From Prostheceraeus crozeri (lineage: Eukaryota; Platyhelminthes; Polycladida; Euryleptidae), in the NCBI GenBank assembly GCA_907163375.1, contig CAJQUW010016957.1, positions 62,001 to 126,000 of the forward strand: a DNA stretch of 64,000 nt, written 5' to 3'. Below are positions 22,679-33,475 of this stretch, piece after piece (the stretch's first letter is position 1; every line of letters begins with the position of its first letter). Below the pieces are notes generated by a model. That model saw only the letters and a list, made by a program, of their open reading frames with translations. It ran no database searches and was not told where the DNA came from. The position numbers and the translations under genes are program-made.

Positions 22679-25600
22679 CAGGGTGGCCAACTCTTTTGAG
22701 AAACAATAGTGACCAATTTTTCATTTCAACAAAACAACGATATATATGATATTTTCTTGAGTACACCAGATAAAGTAAGCGAATGTTTCAGTCTTCCAAT
22801 TTCAACAGGTGATTAAAAACTAATTTTCGAATATCCATTATTATATTTGCATGATAAATACAAATACATATCATGAATCTGTATAAAGAAGCTGGGTTTA
22901 TAAAGTCAAAAATATACATGTAAACTCATTTCTTGCTGAACCATTTGTCAATTATACAGGATGAGTTTTCATCAAGTCTGTCAACTACCGCTTGTTTTTC
23001 ATCCTGCAACTTGCGCTTTCTAGATTTCAATTTCTCCAATGCCGCTTCGGCTTCGTAAAGTTCAAGATCAATGCCTTTCAGCTCAGATGTTATTTGCTTT
23101 GGCGTCTTTGGCTTGAAAATTCCGATTTCTAGTCGGATTTCATTGGCTCGAGTTTCTTTCAGCTTCGCAGTAGAAGCTTTTGATTGAGAAGACTTTTTGT
23201 ACTCTGTTCCGGCCTGCTTAACTCGATTCAAAATCTTCAAATGCTTCTCTATCAAAAAAATCTCTGATCAACCTACATCCATCATGCAGATCGGGACTCA
23301 TTCTGTTTGAGTAAGCAGATTCTGTGGTTTTCATTTGCGAAAAACCCTGCTCCACAATCATGTTGTGTGGCTTGAGCAGCAGGTAACATTGAATCATTTT
23401 TCTTAGATTAGGCTTTCCAGACAAGGCATCAAAATTCCAAAGGTTATAGAGAATTGCATCACCGAAAGTATTCAAAAGGCCTGCAAGTTCATCACGTGAA
23501 TCTATGACTGAACACTTGAATACTTCAGCAAGTGTTTTCAGTCCTTTGTAATCATGAGCATCCATTTCTTTCAGTTTCATGTAGATTATGTACGAATGGA
23601 TAGTTACTCTGTGACATAGAAACTCGCTGAAACGCTGCAATATTGACGACAGTTGAAATGAATTATACTGATCCCATACCTGACGTATAAGGGAAATTTC
23701 ATACGCTTCAAGGGCATTCAAACGGGAGGTAACTCGATGATTGATTTGTGTACAATATAAATCTTCATTTTTGTTTATAAAGCTTCTCGGATTCTTTTTT
23801 TTGTTTGTACATTCGAACAGCTGGTCGACAGTTTTTTGGATTCAATTGTAACAAATGTCCACATCGAGAAAGAATCTGTGAGATGATCTCCAATAAACCC
23901 AAAAGAAATGAGAAATAAGTGACTTCTTTTCCTTGAGATGACTTGCATAGTGAGTATAAGGGCTTCGTCTGAGCCATGCATAAGTCCACATGGATTTCCA
24001 AATGTTCTTGGTTGATCATAGATTTCAATTCTTTGTTGTTTCCAATCTCAATTAATTTTTTTATCAGAGGGAAATTCTCTCTTACCGACTGTAGGGACGT
24101 ATAAAAGTCCAGAAAACGCGTTGCATTATAACTGCTTATTTTGTTCAGGTTGAGCATGTCATCAACTTGTTTTAGTATAATGCGTGCTTTTGGTGTATTT
24201 GTTAGATAATCGGTAATGAGTTCCAGAAACCTCACTATGGTAGTCAGGATTCTGCTGCTATCTCCTTTTTTGTCATTTTTAAATTGTGATTTCTGGACAA
24301 GATGGCACTGATGAGATAGACAACCGGGAACTTCTATAATATTTGGAGAAATTTCTGATAACTTTTGTGCAACACCGTCGTTTTCCCCGAGCATTGTTGA
24401 ACAATTATCTGACATGAAATAGAGCAAATTTTCAAAAGAAAGGCAGTATTCTTCAAACACCGTTCTTATCTTTTGGAGAATTGTGTCAGAATCTGCATGA
24501 TGAACATCATCTAACTTCTGAATCTTGTCATTTTTCAGGAAATCATCAAGATCTATGTCCGTTTCGAGTTCAACAGTTTTCAAGTATGTCAGCTTTCTTT
24601 TTTCGTTTTCCATGGAGGCGATCCAAAATTCAAGTCGAGCTTTATTATTGTACGTACTTTCGTCGACGAAAATCCCAAACATTTGATTCTGCAACGCTGC
24701 AACGTAGTGCATCTTCACCCAAGGAGCAATAGCAACTGTAACTAAGTAACCGGCCTTCATCTTTCCACATTTGATATCAGAATATTTCGAGTCGGGAAAC
24801 ATGTTTTTGTACAGGCCTCTTTGACCAGATATCGACTGTGAAGACCGAAATGACGAACCGTCAAGAACCATTTTGAGAACATGAAGAAAGGTAGCTTTAG
24901 CTTTTCCATCAGTTACAGTGACACCTCTTGAAAATGCAGCCATGATGTTTCCTTGATTTGACGATAGTATGGCACGCTTATGAACAAGTTGATTCTCATG
25001 CTGCTTAAGTTTTTGTGTTCCAGATAATAGCGAGATCGTTCTTCCATCATATGCACACTTAATCATACTCTCGTCTTCTGGGACCCTTAGACACCATGGA
25101 TACTTCTGCTTGAGATCGTTGTTGAACTTGCATTTACCCATTCTGATCCCTGCAATGAAATAACTTAATATGGTAAAGTCTACAAAAATATAAAATTATC
25201 CGACTGTGGATACTACTTATGTCCTACTCCTACTCACTTGAAAGGTGCTAAATCTCAAGTTATAACTTTTTAGGGGATGAAGTTGGATTATATTTACGAT
25301 AAGACTTTTAATCATTAAAGTTTCATGACAGAGAAGAGAGTGGACAGACGAATACATTGTGAAATATTTTAGAGGAAGGTTCCATGAAAATGTAGACATA
25401 GACTATACATGTAGCCTACTAGGATACTCGAATAAATTGAGTCAGACGACCACACTAACGGTTATACGCTCGTACTAGAGTCTCAAGACAAGTAGAGTAC
25501 TTTTAAGGCTTTATTTCATATCATTTTATACGAATGAAGAGAATGTCCAGGATGAATCAAGATGATTATGTTCTCTGTATTTATATTGAAAATATATATA

Positions 25601-26348
25601 GCATCGTATCTGATATTGGAAATGGCATTATATACATACACTGTATATTCCTATGCAAAAAAGGACAACAGAAAAAAACAATGAAAGTTATTGACACATT
25701 TCTCTGAGCCATGTAATGGCATCATTGTTGGTCAAATGGATTTCTTTGAGGCCACCCGGGAACGATGGATTGGAAATGGCGTTTACATTTGTTCAATGAA
25801 AAACAAATTGTGAAACTAACAAAACAGAGAAACATTGTTATATTTAAACGCAGGACTTAACGAACATACCAAGTTACAAAGAAGAGTCCGGGCGGTGTGG
25901 TTTTGCAGCGCCATTCCTCGCTGGTCGCACCTTTCCCTTCTGTTATCGAGTGAATAACGACCTCACCACGAGAAGGTAGGGAAACAGGAGCTTGATGAAC
26001 AGAGGCTTTATACGCTGAGCTTTTGGTGGTATTTTATAGATCTAAAATCGACCCATTTTAGATCACCACCGCTCCTTGTTCATCCGTTTGAGGTCATAAT
26101 GCCGTCACAGATATTTACATAATAGATTGAAACTAAAGCGATTCAAAGTAGACCAAAATATCCGTGACACACATGTGCGTCTAACATGAAGTCATACAAT
26201 TGCACATTTGAAAATCATGCTGAAAATTACATAGTTATTGACTTAAAATACAAGAAATTCGATTTTTTCTTACACACCGGTAATTCAGTAATGGATGATA
26301 GAAAAATAGTGACCAATTAGTGACTTTAGTGACCAGTTGGCCACCCTG
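22679..26348 (-). mobile_element. hAT transposon inserted in the pogo transposase gene
   Basis: 3,670 bp with the 8-bp duplication ATTGTAAT (22671-22678 and 26349-26356). The ends begin CAGGGTGGCCAACT in both orientations; inner TIR copies of AGTGACCAATT lie at both ends. One transposase gene lies on the minus strand, with about 1.2 kb of non-coding sequence before the right end. A hairpin GATCTAAAAT ... ATTTTAGATC sits at about 26039-26064. The near-intact gene suggests a comparatively recent insertion. Confidence 0.93.
22926..25141 (-). pseudogene. hAT transposase, two frameshifts
   Basis: Starts at 25141 (MGKCKFNNDLKQKYPWCLRV). A zinc-finger-like N-terminal region with paired Cys and His is followed by the catalytic region, including MFGIFVDESTYNNKARLEF, FMSDNCSTMLGEN and VPGCLSHQCHLVQ. 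The C-terminal dimerisation part includes NMIVEQGFSQMKTTESAYSN. A coiled-coil-like tail (ELYEAEAALEKLKSRKRKL) ends at 22926. A one-base shift near 23775 and another in a seven-T run near 23254 break an otherwise open reading of about 720 codons. The general hAT order is clear; the subfamily is not assigned. Confidence 0.85.
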
Positions 26349-26356
26349 ATTGTAAT

Positions 26357-26575
26357 CCCTTGTAAGAAAATGCCAAAAGAACTACAAAAGATTCCCGGTG
26401 CAATTGTCACTTGTTCCCACAATGGCTGGATGAATGAGGAATTAACGCTTGACTGGCTCAATCGCATTTGGGGAAACTTGGCTTTTTCCAAGAGAATGCT
26501 TGTTTGGGACTCATTCAGGTGCCATATTAGTGAAGACATGAAACAGCGCGTGAAACGAAGAAACACGGTTATGGC
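26357..26575 (+). pseudogene. Pogo/Tigger transposase, part 2
   Basis: Resumes the DDE domain after the hAT insertion: PCKKMPKELQKIPGAIVTCS, HNGWMNEELTLDWLNRIWG, then MLVWDSFRCHISEDMKQRV, where WDSFRCH holds the second catalytic aspartate. It ends at 26575, where the second hAT-type insertion begins after target GTTATGGC. Confidence 0.9.
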
Positions 26576-28053
26576 CAGAGATGGAAAAATTCCACTGAAA
26601 TTTTTTAATTCCAATTCCGGAGCAGAAACTTCAATTCCAATTCCAGTCAAAACAGGGGCATTTCCACGCGAGAAATTAAAAAATGTCAAAATTTCAAGTT
26701 CTAATTTTTCGCATGAGCACTAGTATATTCCTCATACACATATTATGAAATTTCAAATTCTATTTGTCTGATCAACTTGCTGATAAGTTATTCGACACAG
26801 TAACTAATTTAAAATCATGCAAATAAATCCTAAAAATGCATGATTTTTATTGTAATTACTTGATCACTTCTATGACTAGATCACTTGACTAGATTAGGCT
26901 AAGTTTTTTCTCGGGTATGTATAAAGTAGTAATGGAAAAATGATTCCGTCACGTGACGGATTCACTGTGACGGAATTGCTGGAAAAATAGAGGAGGCTTC
27001 GAGTTCACCTTGCAAACATGAGGAGTATGATGGGGAAACTAAGAGAGTTATACACGTAAGCATGTGCGGTAGCGGATAATTTCCATGTGTTTCTATAGTA
27101 CATGTCATTGCATTTCACAGGGAGCCAGTAAGAGTATATGGCCTACACGACATGATTGTGTTGATGGCAATCAAAATCAAACTTAAGAAATATTAGTTCT
27201 AGTAGCAGTGACTACTATCTATTAGCTACGTTTATGTTAAATGGACAACCAAGAAGCGTATCTCTGCTCAAGAGAAAATGAGACGGGACTTAACATGACT
27301 TTTTGAAAACGTCATTGGTGACAAAATACGTTCTGAATGATTGCTTGATGCTTGACTATAAATTTAGCGGCAATGTTCCCTATTTCCTCTTCAAACTCAT
27401 CTACACATTAACAAAAGCTCTCATTTGATGACTTCATCAGCCAATGATTTAAAGGTGTCGATCCTCCAGACTTCTCCAAGAAAGAAAGTGCTTCTGAGTC
27501 TCCTGATCTAGATTCATTAGTTAGCGGACGGAAATCTCCTTTTTTGCAGGATAGAATAATTTTTCAAACATTCCATTGACTGCCGCGGAGCGTCAACAGA
27601 GAGGATGTGACAGAGTTCGGACAGACTTAGATTTGCATAACACTTATTAAGAGAGAGAAAAGTCTAGAAAAGCTAAACGATGGAGTACTATGTCTGTTTT
27701 GATTCATTATCTTACATGATAAATAACTAAATAACAGACTGAACGAAGATGATTGTCTTTTCGTTGTCTGCTTAATCGCTGAATTAACATTGTCCGGGGC
27801 TGTAGGCTCATCAAAGTCACAATTAGCACCCTTTATTCAACAATAGAATAAAACTAGTTCTGTCCATCTATCTCTCTCTCTCTCTTATCTGTGCGTGCAG
27901 CTAACACAACGGCCGAGAACTGTGATTTCAATTTTTGTACAAATAGATTTATCACAGGTCTATCGAAAAAGTGGAATTGAGGTCTATCAAGGTCAATTCC
28001 AATTCCAGTAGATTTAAATATCGTCAATTCCAATCCCGACTTTTCCAACTCTG
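26576..28053. mobile_element. Non-autonomous hAT inserted in the pogo transposase gene (copy 1)
   Basis: 1,478 bp with the 8-bp duplication GTTATGGC (26568-26575 and 28054-28061). Ends: CAGAGATGGAAAAATTCCA at the left and the matching AACTCTG at the right, with subterminal GGAATTGGAATT-type repeats at both sides. No transposase is readable. A second family member lies at 59048-60502, with the same ends and a similar length. A (CT)n microsatellite occurs near 27874-27888. Confidence 0.9.
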
Positions 28054-28061
28054 GTTATGGC

Positions 28062-28515
28062 AGTGATTCCCGGTGGTTGTACAAAACTGCTTTAACCACT
28101 GGATGTTTGCGTTAACAAACCGTTCAAAGACCTTTTCCGACAGCGATACGATGCGTGGTTCAGGAAAGGAGAATTTGAGTTTACTCGTGGAGGAAACATA
28201 AAGGCTCCAAGTCACAATTTGCAAATTGACTGGATTGTTTCAGCTTGGAATGAAGTACGCAAAGATGTAGTGATCAGGTCTTCCGAAGTTTGTGGCATAA
28301 CTACATCAGATAAAGAAAAGATATCTTGTGTACAGAAAGGAAGTGCTGCGGAGAATGCTTATCCTTTGTTGGACGATCTCTCCCATGGAAATATCCCCAG
28401 GAAGTGGAGCCTGCTGATGAGGATGACATTCCTGTCTCAAGCCGAAGAGAAACAGATATCGGATATTATATCGAGTGGTTGTGATCTTGACAGTATCACA
28501 GTTCATGTGAATTGA
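28062..28515 (+). pseudogene. Pogo/Tigger transposase, part 3
   Basis: Continues with VIPGGCTKLL, a TAA where the family has Gln, then PLDVCVNKPFKDLFRQRYDA, the conserved block around the third catalytic aspartate of pogo-like proteins (PLDV-N-PFK). The tail includes WIVSAWNEVRKDVVIRSSEV and ends with a stop at 28515. Apart from the two insertions, this single CAA-to-TAA change is the clearest disabling mutation. Confidence 0.88.
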
Positions 28516-29217
28516 CTTCTTTTGACCTTAGATTCATCCTTTACTTTTCACACAATCAATACCATGGGCAAATTTTGCCAGTAATTCTTGCTCGCTCTTT
28601 ACAGCGTATACATTTTATCCAAATTCAAATGTTTTGAAAATGAAGTTTTATGGTTTGTAGTAGATTATCTGATATCTTGTAGACTTATTAATACTGATAA
28701 CAATTATAATGAACTGTTTCCAAGTTATAAGTTAGCGATACATTGTCCCATGTTTAATCTGCATTGAAAAAGTCTTTTGACTTTCAAAAATTCTACTTAG
28801 TTAAGTAGGCCTAATAATCGCTCAGGAGGATGCAGCTACGAAATTATAATAGCCTGTATGCAACATGTCTATAGTAGTCTATTTTTGTACATGCGTCCCT
28901 TATTCAAGGGCGTTTCATATTGAAAGAAATACGGTAGAAAGCATTTTCTCTGCAATTGTGTGACGCAGGAATTAAAACTTTTCGGAGCTCAATGTTATTT
29001 TGAAAATGATATGATATGAGGGAGGTTTTCTGAATCAAAATTTCCTGACGTGTATGATGAGGTTCATAATGTACGAGTAATGATATATCACGCACACAGT
29101 AGAACAAATGGATTTGTTTACTTCAAAATGTACGGTGTCGGAGAGGGGACCTGCTAAAGAGTCAAAAAAGCGTAGCAAGGAAACATAAATCACGTAGCGG
29201 GTAAACAACATAATAAG
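28516..29217. other. 3' region of the pogo element and 280-bp spacer
   Basis: To 28934 this is the non-coding right part of the pogo element. The remaining bases before the next hAT show no feature. Confidence 0.6.
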
Positions 29218-31648
29218 CAGGGACAGTGATTTTCCGCGGCGCGCGGAAAACCGCGGAATTTCCAATTTTTGAAAGAGTTCCGCGAATCTTTATATTTTCA
29301 TTCAGTTGCAACAGAATTACAAAATATTCTTCAAAGAAGTGAATTTTAACATCTATTGTGATGCAGTGATAATAAAAGTAAGCAGAGACAAGCAAACTTG
29401 GCGTTGCCATTTGACGTCATCATTGATTCAACTGACGATGGGAATTCTCAGAAATAGTGACTCATGAATTTCTAAGAATTCGCACCGTCAAGTTTTTAGT
29501 CTTAATTCGTATCTGTAGCGCTCAGTCGGTCTTTTACGTTCAGCGGTGTCATATCTTGGCCACAATGTCTAAAACTTCTACGAAATTGACTGCAAAAGAT
29601 CGTGTCCACGAATTTGGTTCAAATCGCTTTCATAGTGACGACGGTGTTCTGTTTTGCACTGCTTGTAATAAAGCAGTTGATTATAAACGCCGACAGACTA
29701 TCACCGACCATCTCGCTAGTGGCAAGCACAAAGAGATGGAAAAACGACGACAGCCGGATGCGCGGGACGACGATCATCCCACGAAAAAACAATGCACAGT
29801 GACCGGAATGTTCCATCGACAATCAACTGCTGAGCTACAGCGTGCTTCTGTGACACACGATTTCGTGGAAATGTTAGTCAGAGCAAACATTCCTGTGGAG
29901 AAAGCTGACCATCCCGCCATGATCAACTTTCTATCAACACACGTACGAGGAGGAGGCGCTATACCCCGAGCGTCGACTTTGCGATCGACACATTTGCCTT
30001 TACTAATTCAGGAGCACGAGAAAACTCTTCATGATCGCATAAACTGTGACTCTTTTGTCTGCATTATTGCAGATGAGACGACTGATGTAAACAACCGCCC
30101 AGTGTTTAATATTCTCGTGCAATTGCTGCTTCCCCTTGATCAAATTGAAAATGAACTCATTCATCTTCCGCCGCCTCTCCTTGTCAAAACAGTTTACCTT
30201 GACAAAGTGAATCACGCTACTGTGTCACAGGCACTTATTCAGTGTTGTTCCGATTTCCAAGTGGACTTCAAAAAGGTTCTTCTGTTTGTAAGCGACAGGT
30301 AAAGTCATGGAAGGAAATGTTGTCGCTCTTGTGGATAAACTGCCATCATATACATTGTTTCGCACACGTCCTTGCCCTTTCTGGTAACAAACTTCGAACA
30401 TCTTTAGCAAACCTTGACCGCTGTGTTGCTCTCTTGAAAAACATTCTTGTGAAAGCACCTGTACGTCGCAATCGATTTTTGAACCATTTACGAGATTGCA
30501 ACATTGACTCACCTACTGTTCCTCCGTCTCCTGTAATAACTCGCTGGAACACGTGGTTCAACGCTGTGTCTTACCATGCGCCTCTCCACCAGCATTATCT
30601 GGAATTTGTGCGCAGAGAACGCGAAGAAGAGAGTGACAGTGCGGCTTTATCTGAACTTGAAGATCTTCTTAATTTGCCAGATATGTGCTTCCACTTCAAG
30701 TTTGTTGCCGAAAATTGTGCCCGCTTTGTAGCCACACTGGATTCTTGGCAGTCCCGTAAGCAGCAAGTGCATGAAGTGTACAACTCCTTGCAGGACTTCA
30801 TCAGTTGGCTGACTCATCTTGCCTCAACAACAGACAACATCGCATGTGCTTTTGCTGTGCGTGCAGCTGCTGAAAAGCTGCAAGAGTATACGCTCGAGAG
30901 CAAGCAACCAGCGATCCTATTTTTGCGATCCATCCGAAGTTTGGATCCTACGCAGTTACCTGCGTTGAATCTCAGCTGTTACGCTGACCTGAAATACTGC
31001 CTTCATTTACCTGACAATTGCGATGAAGAGTGGCCAATTTACATCGGCTTGGCCAATGAAGTTAAACAGAGTTTAACATTTTCGCATTTTGGAAAACTGT
31101 AAAGAAGCGGGTTCCTAGCCTGGCTTCATATGCTGCTGCTCTGCTCTTGCAATTGCCGGTCAACAGTGGAGATGTCGAACGCTCGTTCAGTGCATATAAT
31201 ATGCTCTATACTCCTCAGCGACGAAGAACGACGCAAGCAAACGCCGAAGGTTTGCTCAAAAATTTTTTTTCAATCAGTGATCTGTGTTCAAATTCGATAT
31301 ACAATTATATGTGTTCAGACTATTTATTTTGTCATGTGATGATATTTTTAAATATTTGTACATGCATATGTTTTTTATACTTCAACTTTTGGCAAACTGT
31401 GTTCAATTCTTGGAAATGAATTTCATGCAATACAGGTATATAAGATTCAACATCTAGTCTCATATTTCCTCAATAAAAATCTTTTTCTACGGTAGACAAA
31501 AACACTTCTCAAGACTATTAAATTATACTTTCACTTCAGAGATCGCTTTATAAACATAAGAAAATATAACATTTTGATACCGCGGAAAATTGCACTTTTC
31601 AACCACGGAAAATCCATTTTTTACCGCGGAAAATCACTAGAGGGGCCA
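29218..31648 (+). mobile_element. hAT transposon with CGGBP1-like N-terminus
   Basis: The ends share AGTGATTTTCCGCGG in inverted orientation (29226-29240 and about 31626-31640); CCGCGGAAAA blocks recur next to each end. The outermost bases differ (CAGGGAC at the left against GAGGGGCCACTC at the right), and I found no convincing 8-bp duplication, so the boundaries are approximate. It contains one broken transposase gene on the plus strand. Confidence 0.75.
29565..31419 (+). pseudogene. hAT transposase with CGGBP1-type zinc-finger region
   Basis: From the ATG at 29565, DRVHEFGSNRFHSDDG, LFCTACNKAVDYKRRQ and TITDHLASGKHKEMEKRR form a C2H2/BED-like finger. It is followed by TAELQRASVTHDFVEMLVRA, NIPVEKADHPAM and GGGAIPRASTLR. 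By recall, this order matches vertebrate CGGBP1 along most of its length, a protein thought to derive from a hAT transposase. The catalytic part follows (FVCIIADETTDVNNRPVFNI, CHHIHCFAHVLALSGNKLR, VITRWNTWFNAV) and the dimer region VNSGDVERSFSAYNML near 31153. A small deletion near 30300 removes the residues after VSD, and a shift near 31095 precedes the dimer region. Confidence 0.85.
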
Positions 31649-31827
31649 CTCATATTCGGAGGGGCCCCATTGATAGTCATAGAGGCCCATTGATCAACAG
31701 AGGGGGCACACTGATCGTCAGAAGGGGAAATATGGATAATATAACTTGTGATCAGGGGGGGTCTTATATGCAACACATCATGAAGATGCTGTCTTAATGC
31801 GTTGCTTCATGAAGATGTCATTCCATC
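31649..31827. other. GGGGCCC-rich spacer between hAT and LRR copy D
   Basis: Short G-rich repeats with ATTGAT spacers (AGAGGCCCATTGATCAACAG and relatives), resembling the degenerate repeat at 6.6-7.0 kb. No gene. Confidence 0.4.
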
Positions 31828-33340
31828 TTAGGGGCCCACGTACCTTACCGCATACCCCTTACCCCTCCATTTTTCATTGCATTTTCTGGTGAATCTCAGA
31901 AATGACCCAGATGGCCGTAAAAAACAAAACCGGAAGATTCTCTTCCCTGAGACTTTTGACTTGTCTTTGCACTTTTCTATAAAATCTCCAACATCTCGTG
32001 AACTGCAGAGAGAATCGTATTCGACATAAAGCTTACAGCTGCATCTCAATGGATTAGATAACAAATTCACTTCCCTCAATTTTTCTGATGTATCATAAAA
32101 AGCGTCTCCTGCACGGAAATAAATGGGGTATGATCATAGTATGATTACACCATGATTGTTTCATAGTATGATTAGAGCATGATTTCTTCATAGTATGGGG
32201 AAAAATTCTTGAACACAATCAACCATCAATAAAAAGTTAAAATTCCAACACCAAACTTATATTATCGAGAATCGTTAAATATGAAAATGGAAGAATGGAA
32301 GTGAATATGAAATGTGAATATGGAAGAAACATTCTTCGGATTTATGAATCATCAAATAACTGAATTGACACTTTCAATTAACATGAATCACGCAATTGAT
32401 TGGAAATGAAAGTTCAGACGATCTCTTAATTAGTAGAAAGTAATAGTATTATAAAACACGGATCACCATCGAAGAAACGGAAATTATACTTACCTCAAAA
32501 TGTCATGTCACATGAAAAATAAATGATGCAAGATTATTATCTAAGGCGAAAAATCAATCTGCTGAACATATTCGCTGCATAGCAGAACATACGAAATCAT
32601 GCTATGAAATGGTGTGAAGTTTTCATAGTATGAAAAATTCATACTTAATCATACTGTGATTCATACCCATTTATTTCCATACGGGCTTTTGAAATAGTCT
32701 TCAACTCATTTGCTTCCAGATCGATAGTTTTCAAATTTGTCATTCCGCTTAAGGATAAGCTGGCTAATCGACTAATTTTGCATTTGTTGAGATCAAGGAC
32801 CCTCATATTCTTTAACTGAGAGAAAAATAATGCAGGAATGTCACCGAGTGGGTTGCTTCCAAAAGTCAAATCTTCTAGAAGTGGCATATAACTGATTGAG
32901 GGCACAGAAAATCCATTGGCAATTGTTTATTTATTTCCAAGAAGTGATAGAAACTTTAAGCGAGTTAGTGATCGAAAGGCACCATCGTGGATTGATTGAA
33001 TGTTGCAGTTGTATAACTCTAAGAAATCAATTGAGCTCCAATCATGAAATGCGTCATCTTTCAGCTTGGGAATATTGTTCATGGACGTTTGGATCTGACA
33101 GTTGCATTGGGAAACGAAAAAGTCGGTTTGGAATGTCCGTTAATGAGCCTGTGTCTTGATTTTGTGAACTGCACTGGACATCCCAATTGCACCCCTTAGT
33201 TCTGTAGGTGCAGAGTTGACCACGGTAAAATTTACGAAAATTCTCAAACCTTGTCTTACAGTTAGTCGAACATTCGCAGGCGATGATCGCGTGAAAAACA
33301 ATAACTAGACAGATAAAAGTTGACATAATTCTTATATGTT
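31828..33340 (-). pseudogene. LRR gene copy D, interrupted by a MITE
   Basis: Starts near 33326 with MSTFICLVIVFHAIIACEC, a signal-peptide-like segment, then RGQLCTYRTKGCNWDVQC and GSLTDIPNRLFRFP. A deletion follows near 33085 that removes residues between SDPNVHE and the LRRs. LRRs 2-5 are readable from 32905 to 32696 (MPLLEDLTFGSNPLGDIPAL and LKTIDLEANELKTIS). A 588-bp MITE (32108-32695) then splits LRR5, and the C-cap resumes at 32090 (LLSNPLRCSCKLYVEYDSLC). It has the best-preserved N-terminus of the four copies. The longer C-terminal frame (to 31828) contains GKRIFRFCFLRPSGSF, of unknown role. Confidence 0.75.
32108..32695. mobile_element. MITE with CCCGTATGGAAATAAATGGG-type ends
   Basis: 588 bp inserted in LRR copy D. 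The ends are CCTGCACGGAAATAAATGGG at the left and, read inward from the right, CCCGTATGGAAATAAATGGG. The flanks joined restore the LRR sequence with only CT duplicated. The interior holds repeated TCATAGTATGATT palindromes near both ends. No coding capacity; superfamily not determined. Confidence 0.88.
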
Positions 33341-33475
33341 GATAGTAGCAGACTGCAGATTTGGATGTCACAGCTCTTTTAGATAAACAGCAATTCAAAA
33401 TTGAAATTACTGTCGGATGATAGAAATCGTAGATATGTTATTACAGAGACATCTATGACTGATAACATATCTAAG
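33341..33475 (-). repeat. 5' flank of LRR copy D (shared with copy B)
   Basis: Matches 11166-11330 closely, apart from a 30-base difference near 33345. It ends in ATCTAAG at 33469-33475, which is duplicated at 35650-35656 on the other side of the inserted element. Confidence 0.8.

Larger units (their letters stand above)
20760..28934 (+). mobile_element. Pogo/Tigger-like transposon with three nested insertions
   Basis: Ends: CCGTATTTCTTTGAATATGA at 20760 and its complement at the right (CATATTGAAAGAAATACGG ending at 28934), with TA at 20758-20759 and 28935-28936. It spans 8,175 bp. Removing the three insertions with their duplicated targets (20930-21781, 22679-26348, 26576-28053) leaves about 2.1 kb, a normal size for a pogo-class element. 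The transposase pieces flanking the insertions join in frame across the duplicated target sites. The insertion targets are intact 11-, 8- and 8-bp duplications, so the order of events is clear: pogo first, the others later. Confidence 0.9.
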
